64,000 nt of DNA from Cherax quadricarinatus. Lineage: Eukaryota > Arthropoda > Malacostraca > Decapoda > Parastacidae. Position numbers and translations under genes: made by a program. Positions 14,745-24,316 of the stretch are shown in pieces; position 1 is the stretch's first letter, and each line of letters opens with the position of its first letter. A model generated the notes under the pieces. It did no database searches. It saw only the letters and a list, made by a program, of their open reading frames with translations, and had not been told where the DNA came from. The DNA lies in the NCBI RefSeq assembly GCF_038502225.1, contig NW_027195372.1:124001-188000 (forward strand), in the 5' to 3' direction.

Positions 14745-15231
14745 AAAATCCCGCCTACCTGTGACGTGCCTTCGTCTGCAGCATGTATCTCATCCTTACA
14801 TGACTCCAGTATATAAGCGCTAATCTTCATGTTTGTGCTTCAGATTCTACGAAAGATCTGTTGTAGGTTCTACCTATATTTCGACTGCAATATTTATATC
14901 AGGAAGAAAGTTTTAATTAATAAGGTTTTGATTATCTTACAAGCATACATAGTCGGTGTTGTGGAAGACGGTAAGTGTAGTGAGTAGACAGTTCCGTGTT
15001 GGGAGTAATCAGCGTGGCGAGGCGAGGTTCTGACCAGAGCTTTGGTAAGATAGGGAAGGTAGAAGGATGGGTAAGGATGGAGTGTGGGAAAGGGTTGGGA
15101 GGGTGGAAGGGGAGGTGAGGTTTTAAAGGTAAGTGGCGTATCTACTTTGGTGCAATTTAAATGAGTCTGTGTGTGTGTGTATGTTGTGATATTCATTAAA
15201 AAGATGGATTCATAAGATAGGTATACTTCCT
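14745..15231 (-). other. Region downstream of the LINE reading frame, probable 3' UTR
   Basis: About 490 bp of unique sequence between the 32-bp array and the recognisable C-terminal part of the minus-strand LINE. It includes a short (GT)n run near 15,169-15,182. A 158-codon open frame on the minus strand (14,894-15,370) overlaps the LINE's C-terminal region in a different frame and has no recognisable domain, so I do not regard it as a gene. The LINE's 3' end is not marked by a clear tail. Confidence 0.4.
14810..14846 (+). promoter_or_regulatory. Possible TATA plus initiator core promoter
   Basis: TATATAAG begins at 14,810 and TTCAGATT lies at 14,839-14,846, placing the initiator-like A about 32 bp downstream. 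That is the usual TATA-to-start spacing in arthropods. No gene follows on this strand; what follows is the 3' side of a minus-strand LINE. It could be an old retroelement or LTR promoter, or chance. Confidence 0.2.
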
Positions 15232-16659
15232 GCCCGTCAACTGCACACCGCAATACCGGCTGTATACCGGTGTGCCATTGAATTGAAAGGATGCACACTG
15301 TTTTCATCGGTAGTGTTAGATGGTTGGGATGGGTTCTCTCTGTCGAGTACATAGAGTTCCTGCATGTCATATAGCTGTCTCTTCATTAATTCGTCTAGCC
15401 TAACATTATCTGCAGTGATTCTCTGTTGTACGTGCAGGTCTTCCGTCCTGATTGAGTCTCTAAATTTTGGTGCCAGTGATAAAGCGGAGGGCTTTGTTCT
15501 GGACTCTTTGGAACTGTAGCATGTTGGTTTTATTTGTTAGTGACATTGGTATGGAAAGATATTCTGGCAGAGGTCTGATCAGCATCTTATACAGGTGTTT
15601 CTTGATGTGGGAGGGGGCTGGCTGCATTGAATCAGAAAAGTTGGCCGAGGCGGGCTCTGGCTAGGTTCACTTTTTTGGTTATGTGGGATGTGGAGTGGAG
15701 TAATCTGTCGACCTCGTACTCTAGGATCTTGTTTGGATTTCTGATAGCGATTCGTGTGCCTCTGATGGAAATATCCCCTTTGTCTTCTATGGTTGATGCT
15801 AAACAGCCGATGGTGCTGATGAGAACTTTATCTGAGTTGGTTGTGATTCTCAATTTCTTCTCCCACTTAGCTGTTCTCCGTAGTTCTTCGTTCATTTTCT
15901 CTATTGCTCTCCTATGATTATTTGCACCAGAGACAGGGGTTGAAGAGAATACATGGATAACATCGTCTGCAAATTGGGTGATGATGGTATCATTGTGTTC
16001 AGATTGGGGGAGGTCGTTAACATTGTAGAGCATAGGGCTGAGGCAAGAGCCTTGTGGTACTCCAGCTGTCGGCGTGAAGGGTGTTGCAGCCGTACCATGG
16101 ACGGTGCGAATGATACTTCTGTTAAGAAGTTGTATATGAGCCTGAGAAAGGTACAGTTGTGATCTGGGAGGTCTGCAAGTTTGAAAATGAGTCTTTTGTG
16201 CCGCAGGCTGTCGAAGGCCTTGTGTACATAACTAGTTACAATCAGACCCAGGTTCCCTTGCTTCCTCAGGCTTGCCACGGCGTCAAAGATGATGTTCATT
16301 GCATTTTGCTTGCTACGGTGAGAACTGAAGCCGAACTGCTTTTAAGAGAACAGGTGGTTGAATTCCATGTTGTAGTTCAGCCTGTTTGCGATAATTCTTT
16401 CGAAGACTTTGCCCGTGACTTCGAGTAAGGAGATGGGCCTGTAGTTCTTAGGGTTTCGGGTGTCCTTGTTGGGTTTAGCGATGAAAATCATCCTTGCAGT
16501 CTTATTTGTCACTGGAAAGTGTCCTGATGCCAAGACGGCATTGAAGACATTCGCCAGCGACATCTTGCAATTACGGGGAAGGTACTTTAATTGTTTAGCT
16601 GTTATGCCTGATGGGCCAGGTGCTGTTTCTCATTCGGCCAGTGACTTGGGACACTTCCC
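15232..16659 (-). pseudogene. Decayed non-LTR retrotransposon reverse transcriptase (Jockey-like)
   Basis: Read on the minus strand, the landmarks of a LINE reverse transcriptase occur in order: TAPGPSGI near 16,620; NYRPISLLEVTGK near 16,440; VHKAFD near 16,215; GVPQGSCLSPMLYN at about 16,063-16,020; the active-site FADD at 15,973-15,962; then thumb-type sequence (LYKMLIRPLPEY, LQFQRVQNKALRF) at about 15,600-15,480 and a C-terminal stretch (RLDELMKRQLYDMQELY) down to about 15,232. The frame is broken: a TAA after NHLFS near 16,340, a frame change between about 16,190 and 16,063, another near 15,632, and further stops. The residue expected to be the first catalytic aspartate, five residues before AFD, is Tyr. 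No endonuclease domain is present. It is therefore a dead, 5'-truncated copy. Assignment to the Jockey group is by motif style; CR1 is possible. Confidence 0.88.
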
Positions 16660-17234
16660 TAGTTAGAGGGTGTGTCTAGTTAGAGGGTGTGTCTAGTTAG
16701 AGGGTGTGTCTAGTTAGAGGGTGTGTCTAGTTAGAGGGTGTGTCTAGTTAGAGGGTGTGTCTAGTTAGAGGGTGTGTCTAGTTAGAGGGTGTGTCTAGTT
16801 AGAGGGTGTGTCTAGTTAGAGGGTGTGTCTAGTTAGAGGGTGTGTCTAGTTAGAGGGTGTGTCTAGTTAGAGGGTGTGTCTAGTTAGAGGGTGTGTCTAG
16901 TTAGAGGTTGTGTCTAGTTAGAGGGTGTGTCTAGTTAGAGGTTGTGTCTAGTTAGAGGGTGTGTCTAGTTAGAGGTTGTGTCTAGTTAGAGGGTGTGTCT
17001 AGTTAGAGGGTGTGTCTAGTTAGAGGTTGTGTCTAGTTAGAGGGTGTGTCTAGTTAGAGGTTGTGTCTAGTTAGAGGTTGTGTCTAGTTAGAGGGTGTGT
17101 CTAGTTAGAGGGTGTGTCTAGTTAGAGGGTGTGTCTAGTTAGAGGGTGTGTCTAGTTAGAGGGTGTGTCTAGTTAGAGGGTGTGTCTAGTTAGAGGGTGT
17201 GTCTAGTTAGAGGGTGTGTCTAGTTAGAGGGTGT
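16660..17234. repeat. 17-bp minisatellite (about 34 copies) inside the LINE
   Basis: The unit is AGTTAGAGGGTGTGTCT. A single variant, AGGTTGTGTCT, occurs in several copies between about 16,910 and 17,080. Both flanks are pieces of the same minus-strand LINE frame: the linker ending HPLTR lies at its right edge and the TAPGPSGI region at its left edge. The repeat is a reiteration of LINE-coding sequence at that point. Confidence 0.97.
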
Positions 17235-17319
17235 TCGTTTTCGAGAGATGTGGCAATTGATGGTATAGGGTGGAAGTCTTCCACGTTTTCGTCTCGCCAT
17301 TGGTTGACCAATGGTAGTG
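17235..17319 (-). pseudogene. LINE fragment, linker upstream of the RT domain
   Basis: One minus-strand frame reads NQWRDENVEDFHP and then ENEHPLTR, matching the style of the linker just before the (K/T)APGP motif in LINE ORF2 proteins. It is cut off on the left by the 17-bp array and on the right by the 19-bp array, and an in-frame stop lies just upstream (QTAAPLPL pattern with TAA). It is most simply part of the same element as the pseudogene at 15,232-16,659. The protein assignment of such a short piece is moderate. Confidence 0.6.
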
Positions 17320-19708
17320 GTTATTGGGAGATGGTTGTTGTGGTGGGAGACGGTTGTTGTGGTGGGAGATCGTTGGTGTGGTGGGAGATGGTTGTTGTGG
17401 TAGGAGACGGTTGTTGTGGTGAGAGATGGTTGTTGTGGTGGGAGATGGTTGTTGTGGTGGGAGATGGTTCTTGTGGTGGGAGACGGTTGTTGTGGTGGGA
17501 GATGGTTGTTGTGGTGGGAGACGGTTGTTGTGGTGAGAGATGGTTGTTGTGGTGGGAGATGGTTGTTGTGATGGGAGATGGTTGTTGTGGTGGGAGACGG
17601 TTGTTGTGGTGGGAGATCGTTGGTGTGGTGGGAGATGGTTGTTGTGGTAGGAGACGGTTGTTGTGGTGAGAGATGGTTGTTGTGGTGGGAGATGGTTGTT
17701 GTGGTGGGAGATGGTTCTTGTGGTGGGAGACGGTTGTTGTGGTGGGAGATAGTTGTTGTGGTGGGAAATGGTTGTTGTGGTGGAAGATGGTTGTTGTGGT
17801 GGGAGATGGTTCTTGTGGTGGGAGATGGTTGTTGTAGTGGGAGATCCTTGGTGTGGTGGGAGATGGTTGTTGTGGTAGGAGACGGTTGTTGTGGTGAGAG
17901 ATGGTTGTTGAGGTGGGAAATGGTTGTTGCAGTGGGAGATGGTTGTTGTGGTGGGAGACGGTTGTTGTGGTGGGAGATCGTTGGTGTGGTGGGACATGGT
18001 TGTTGTGGTGAGAGATGGATGTTGTAGGAGATGGTTCTTGTGGTGGGAGACGGTTGTTTTGGTGGGAGATGGTTCTTGTGGTGGGAGATGGTTCTTGTGG
18101 TGGGAGATGGTTCTTGTGGTGGGAGATGGTTCTTGTGGTGGGAGACGGTTGTTGTGGAGGGAGATGGTTGTTATGGTGAGAGATGGTTGTTGTGGTGGGA
18201 GATGGTTGTTGCTGTGAGAGTTGTTGTGGTGAGAGATGGTTATTGTGGTGAGAGATGGTTGTTGTGGTGGGAAACGGTTGTTGTGGTGGGAGATGGTTGT
18301 TGTGGTGGGAAACGGTTGTTGTGGTGAGAGATGATTCTTGTGGTGGGAGATGGTTCTTGTGGTGGGAGATGGTTCTTGTGGTGGGAGATGGTTCTTGTGG
18401 TGAGAGATGGTTCTTGTGGTGGGAGATGGTTCTTGTGGTGGGAGACGGTTGTTGTGGTGGGAGATGGTTGTTATGGTGAGAGATGGTTGTTGTGGTGGGA
18501 GATGGTTGTTGTGGTGGGAGATGGTTGTTGTGGTGGGAGATGGTTCTTGTGGTGGGAGATGGTTCTTGTGGTGGGAGATGGTTGTTGTGGTGGGAGATGG
18601 TTGTTGTGGTGGGAGATGGTTGTTGTGGTGGGAGATGGTTGTTGTGGTGGGAGATGGTTCTTGTGGTGGGAGACGGTTGTTGTGGAGGGAGATGGTTGTT
18701 ATGGTGAGAGATGGTTGTTGTTTTGGGAGATGGTTGTTGTGGTGGGAGATGGTTCTTGTGGTGGGAGACGGTTGTTGTGGAGGGAGATGGTTGTTATGGT
18801 GAGAGATGGTTGTTGTTTTGGGAGATGGTTGTTATGGTGAGAGATGGTTGTTGTGGTGGGAGACGGTTGTTGTGGAGGGAGATGGTTGTTATGGTGAGAG
18901 ATGGTTGTTGTGGTGGGAGATGGTTGTTGTGGAGGGAGATGGTTGTTGTGGTGGGAGATGGTTGTTATGGTGAGAGATGGTTGTTGTGGTGGGAGATGGT
19001 TGTTATGGTGGGAGATGGTTGTTGTGGTGGGAGATGGTTGTTGTGGTGGGAGATGGTTGTTGTGGTGGGAGATGGTTGTTGTGGTGGGAGATGGTTGTTG
19101 TGGTGGGAGATGGTTGTTGTGGTGGGAGATGGTTGTTGTGGTGGGAGATGGTTGTTGTGGTGGGAGATGGTTGTTGTGGTGGGAGATGGTTGTTATGGTG
19201 GGAGATGGTTGTTGTGGTGGGAGATGGTTGTTGTGGTGGGAGATGGTTGTTGTGGTGGGAGATGGTTGTTGTGGTGGGAGATGGTTGTTATGGTGAGAGA
19301 TGGTTGTTGTGGTGGGAGATGGTTGTTGTGGTGGGAGACGGTTGTTGTGGTGGGAGATGGTTGTTGTGGTGGGAGATGGTTGTTGTGGTGGGAGATGGTT
19401 GTTGTGGTGGGAGATGGTTGTTGTGGTGGGAGATGGTTGTTGTGGTGGGAGATGGTTGTTATGGTGAGAGATGGTTGTTGTGGTGGGAGATGGTTGTTGT
19501 GGTGGGAGATGGTTGTTGTGGTGGGAGATGGTTGTTGTGGTGGGAGATGGTTGTTATGGTGAGAGATGGTTGTTGTTTTGGGAGATGGTGGGAGATGGTT
19601 GTTGTGGTGGGAGATGGTTGTTGTGGTGGGAGATGGTTGTTATGGTGAGAGATGGTTGTTGTTTTGGGAGATGGTTGTTGTGGTGGGAGATGGTTGGTGT
19701 GGTGGGAA
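17320..19708. repeat. 19-bp G/T-rich minisatellite (about 125 copies)
   Basis: The unit is GGTTGTTGTGGTGGGAGAT, with variants GGTTCTTGTGG, GTTATGGTGAG, GGAGAC, GGAGGGAG and TTTTGGG. The right half (from about 18,900) is more uniform than the left. Because 19 is not a multiple of 3 and the unit lacks stops, every plus frame gives the same 19-residue cycle (VVVVGDGCCGGRWLLWWE type) and one minus frame gives PPQQPSPTTTT-type peptides. The many open frames here are not genes. The plus strand is almost free of C, giving strong strand asymmetry. Confidence 0.97.
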
Positions 19709-19769
19709 CTTTACATCTACTTCCTCGGATCAAATCTAATTGCCTCCAACTTCTTCCATCTCAACCCCT
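19709..19769. other. Short spacer between two minisatellites
   Basis: About 60 bp of non-repeat sequence (starting TTTACATCTACTTCCTCGGA) that grades into the pyrimidine array. It may be a remnant of the transposable element that seeded the arrays, but I cannot show that. Confidence 0.4.
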
Positions 19770-22700
19770 TCTCCTTTCCCCATCCCTTCACTCCCCTCTT
19801 CTATCCTCCCCTCCCCTCTTCTACCCTTCCCTCCCCTCCTCTACCCTTCCTTCCCCTCTTCTACCCTTCCCTCCCCTCTTCTGCCCTTCCCTCCCATTTT
19901 CTGCCCTTCCTTCCCCTCTTCTGCCCGTCCCTCCCCTCTTCTACCCTTCCTTCCCTCTTCTACCCTTCCCTCCTCTCTTCTGCCCTTCCCTCTCATCTTC
20001 TGCCCAACCCTTCCTTCTTCTACCCTTCCCTACACTCTTCTACCCTTCCATCCCCACTTCTGCCCTTCCCTCCCCTCTTTTACCCTCCCTCCCCTCTTCT
20101 ACCCTTCCCTCCCATCTTTTGCCCATCCCTCCCCTCTTTTAATTTTCCCTTCCCTCTTCTGCCCTTCCCACCCCTCTTATGCCCATCCCTCCCCTCTTAT
20201 GCAAATTCCATCCCTATTTTACCCTTCCTTCCCCTCTTCTACCCTTCCCTCCCTTCTTCTGCCCTTCCCACCCCTCTTATGCCCTTCCCTCCCCTCTTCT
20301 GCAAAACCCATCCCTATTCTACCCTTCCTTCCCCTCTTCTACCCTTCCCTCCCCTCTTCTGCCCTTCCCTCCCCTCTTCTGCCCATCCCTCCCCTCTTCT
20401 TCCCTTCCCTCCCCTCTTCTACCCTTCCCTCCCCTCTTCTACCCTTCCCTCCCCTCTTCTACCAAACCATTCCCTCTTTTACCCTTTCTTCCCCTCTTCT
20501 GCCCTTCCCTCCCCTATTCTACCATTCCCTCCCCTCTTCTACCTTTCACTCCCCTCTTCTTCCCCATCCCTCCCCTCTTCTGCCCTTCCCTCCTCTCTTC
20601 TGCCGTTCCCTTAACTCTTCTACCCTTCCCTCCTCTCTTCTGCCCTTCCCTCCTCTCTTCTGCCCTTCCCTCCCCTCTTCTTCAGTTCCCTCCCCTCTTC
20701 TACCCTTCCCTCTCCACTTCTGCTCCTTCCTCCTCTCTTCTACCCTTCCCACCCCTCTTCTACCCTTCCCTTCAATCTTTTGCCATTCCCTCCTCTCTTC
20801 TACCCTTCCCTCCTCTCTTCTACCCTTCCCTCCCCTCTTCTACCCCTTCCCTCCCCTCTTCTGCCCAACCCTCCCCATTTCTACCCTTCCTTCCCCTCTT
20901 CTACAGTTCCCTCCCCTCTTCTGCCCTTCCCTCTTCTCTTCTACGTTTCCCTCCCCTCTTTTACCCTTCCTTCCCCTCTTCTACCCTTCTCTCCCCTCTT
21001 CTTTCCTTTCCTCTCTTTTCCTTCCCTCCTCTCATCTACCCTTCCTTCCCCTCTTCTTCCCTTCCCTGCCCTCTTGTGCCCTTCCCTTCCTTCTTTTATC
21101 CTTCCCTCCCCTCTCCTACCCTTCCCTCCCCTCTTCTACCCTTCCCTCCTTTCTTCTACCCATCACTCCCTTCTTCTACCCCTTCAGTCCCCTCTTCTGC
21201 CCTTCCCTCCCTTCTTCTGCACTTCCTTTCTCTCTTCTACCCTTCAGTCCCCTCTTCTGCCTTTCCCTCCTCTCTTCTGCCCTTCCCGCCCCTCTTCTAC
21301 ACTTCCCTCCCCTCTTCTACAATTCCCTCCCCTCTTCTGCTCTTCCCTCCTCTCTTCTACCCTTCCCTCCCCTCTTCTACCCTTTCCTTCCCTTTCTTGT
21401 CATTACCTCCTTTCTTCTACACTTCCCTCCTCTCTTCTACCCTTTCCTCCCCTCTTCTACCCTTCCTTCCCCTCTTCTACCCTTCCCTTCCCTCTTCTAC
21501 CCTTCCCTCTCCTCTTCTGCCCTTCCCTCCCCTCTTCTGCCCAACCATCCCCTTTTCTACATTTCCATCCCCTCTTCTACCCTTCCCTCCCGTCTTCTGC
21601 CCTTCCCTCCCTTATTCTACCCTTCCCTCCATTCTTTCACCCTTCCTTTCCCACTTCTGCCCTTTTCTTCCATCTTCTACCCTTTCCTTCCCTCTTCTAC
21701 CCTTCCATCCTCTCTTCTTTCCTCCCCTCCCATCTTCTACCCTTCCCTCCCCTCTTCTACCTTTCCCTCCTCTCTTCTACTTTTCCCTCCCCTCTTCTGC
21801 CCTTCCCTTCTCTCTTCAACCCTTCCCTCCCCTCTTGTACCCTTCCTTCCTCTCTTCTACCTTCCCTCCCCTCTTCTGCCCTTCCCTTCCCTCTTCTACC
21901 CTTTCCTCCATCTTCTGCCCTTCCCTCCCCTCTTCTGAACACCCCTGCCTCTTCTAATCGTCCCTCCTTTATTCTACCCATCCCTCCACTCTTCTGCCCT
22001 TCCTTCAGCTCTTCTACCCTTCCCTCCCCTCTTCTACTTTTCCATCCCCTCTTCTACCCTTCCCTCACCTCACCAACCCTTCCCTCTCCTCTTCTGGCCT
22101 TCCGTCCCCACTTCTGCCGTTCCCTTCCCTCTTCTACCCTTCCCTCCCCTCTTCCGCCTTTCCATCCCCTGTTCTGCCCTTCCCTCCCTCTTATAAACTT
22201 CCCTCCATTCTTCTACCCTTCCCTCCTCTCTTCTGCCCTTTCCTCCCCTCTTCTACCATTCCCTCTCTCCTTCTACCTTTTCCTCCCCTCTTCTGCCCTT
22301 CCCATCCCTCTTCTGCCCTTCCCTCCCCTCTTCTGCCCTTCACTCCACTCTTCTAGTCCTCACTCCCTTCTTCTACCCTTCCCTCACCTCTTCTGCCCTT
22401 CCCTCCTCTCTTCTGCCCAACCCTCACCTCTTCTACCCTTCCTTCCCCTCTTCTACCCATCCCTCTCCTCTTCTGCCCTTCCCTCCCCTCTTCTGCCCAA
22501 CACTCACCTCTTCTACCCTTCCTTCCCCTCTTCTACCCATCCCTCCCTTTGTCTGCCCTTCCCTCCTCTCTTCTGCCCAACCCTTCCCTCTTCTACCATT
22601 CCTTCCCTTCTTCTACCCTTCCCTTCCCTCTTCTGCCCTTCACTGCTCTCTTTTACCCTTCCCTCCCCTCCAGTTCCCTTCCATCCCCTCTTCTAACCTT

Positions 22701-23314
22701 CACTCCCCTCTTCTACCCATCCCTTATTTCTTCTGTCCCTTCCATCCCCTCTTCTGCCCTTCCCTACCCTCTTCTGCCCTTCCCTCCCTTCTTCTGCCCT
22801 TCCCTCTCCTCTTCTGCCCTTCCCTCCCCTATTCTGCTCTTCCTTCCCCTCTTCTTCCCTTCCCTTCCCTCTTCTGCCATTCTCTCCTCTCTTATACCTT
22901 TCCTTACCCTCTTCTACCCTTCCCTCCCCTCTTCTACCCTTCCTTCCCCTCTTCTACCCTTCCCTCCTATCTTCTACCCTTTCCTCCCCTCTTCAACCCT
23001 TCCTTCCCCTCTTCTACCCTTCCCTCCCTTCTTCAACCCTTCCCTTACCTCTTCTACCCTTCCCACCTCTCTTCTACCTATCCCTCCCCTCTTCTGCCCA
23101 TCCCTTCTCTCTTCTGCCCTTCTCTCCTTTCTTCTGCCCTTCCCTCCCCTCTTCTGCTCATCCCTCCCCTTCTTTGCCAAACCCTCCCTTCTTCTACCCT
23201 TCCCTCAGATCTTCTGCCCTTCCCTCCCCTATTCTGCCCAACCCTCCCCTCTTCTAACCTTCCCACCTCTCTTCTACCTATCCCTCCCCTCTTCTGCCCT
23301 CCTCTCCCCTCTTC
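19770..23314. repeat. 20-bp polypyrimidine minisatellite, left block (about 177 copies)
   Basis: The unit is close to CTCTTCTACCCTTCCCTCCC. The plus strand is nearly all C and T, with one A or G (CTACCC/CTGCCC) per unit. Units are much more diverged than in the other arrays (CTAATC, CCCATCC, TTCCTTCC, AACCC variants). The unit has no stop in several frames, so long proline/serine/leucine-rich open frames (up to 732 codons) run through it, and matching arginine/glutamate/glycine-rich frames on the other strand. None has the start, codon use or domain content of a gene. Confidence 0.97.
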
Positions 23315-24316
23315 CTAACAAATCGAACACAAAGAGTAGTGGTCAACAGAGTTAAATCGGAGGCTGTCATAGTGAAGAGCTCTGTTCCACAATGCACAGT
23401 ACTCGCCCCTTTCTTATTCCTTATCCTCATATCAGACATAGACAGAGATATACACCACAGCACCGTATCATCCTTTCCAGTGTGCAACGGTAAACAATGT
23501 GATGTTCAATGAGGACAGAGTCTACTACTGACTCCGGCCATACAATAGAGCGGAAAAATAATGTAAGGGACCTGGGAGTAGTAATGTCTGAGGAACTCAC
23601 TTTCAAGGATCACAACAGTGCCACGATCGCACGTGCAAAGAAAATGATAGGATGGATAATGAGAACTTTCAAAACGAGAGATGCCAAGCCAATGATGATC
23701 CTTTTCAAATCACTTGTTCTCTCTAGGCTGGAATACTGCTGTACATTAACATCTCCATTCAAAGCAGGTGAAATCGCAGATCTAGAAAGTGTACAGAGAT
23801 CCATTACTGCACGTATAAGTTCTGTCAAGCACCTTAACTACTGGGAACACTTGGAAGCACTTGACTTGTACTCGTTGGAACGCAGGAGGGAGAGATATAT
23901 CATAATCTACACTTGAAAAATCTTGGAAGGAATGATCCCAAATCTGCACACAGAAATCACTTCCTACGCAAGTAAAAGACTGGGCAGGCGATGCAAAATG
24001 CCCCCAATAAAAAGTAGGGGCGCCATTGGTACAGTAAGGGAAAAAAACACCGTAAGTGTCCGGGGACCAAAACTGTTCAACAGCCTCCCATCAAGCATTA
24101 GGAGAATTGCCAATAAACCCCTGGCTGCCTTCAAGAGAGAGCTGGACAGATACCTAAAGTCAGTGCCTGATCAGCCGGGCTGTGGCTCGTACGTTGGACT
24201 GCGTGCGGCCAGCAGTAACAGCCTAGTTGATCAGGCCCTGATCCATCGGGAGGCCTGGTCATGGACCGGGCCGCGGGGGCGTTGATCCCCGGAATAACCT
24301 CCAGGTAACCTCCAGG
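23315..24316 (+). pseudogene. 5'-truncated LINE with reverse transcriptase C-terminal half
   Basis: A plus-strand LINE fragment sits in the pyrimidine array. The frame from 23,315 reads VVVNRVKSEA, then a degenerate SSVPQCTVLAPFLFLILIS (about 23,380-23,445), equivalent to the usual GVPQGTVLGPLLF motif. The expected ADD active site is missing: the text jumps from TVSSF to CNGKQ near 23,475, implying an internal deletion. After frame changes, 23,509-24,285 is one frame with a single TGA (23,914-23,916, probably a former Trp codon). It contains RDLGVVMSEELTFKDH, LEYC and LERRRERY, then a C-terminal region (GPKLFNSLP, FKRELDRYL). It ends with a short repeated tail, two copies of about TAACCTCCAGG, as in LINEs with a microsatellite-like 3' end. 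It is of CR1/Jockey style and clearly inactive. Confidence 0.88.

Noticed and set aside
14894..15370. A 158-codon minus-strand open frame
   Set aside because: It overlaps the LINE C-terminal region in another frame and the residues look random, including a translated GT repeat.
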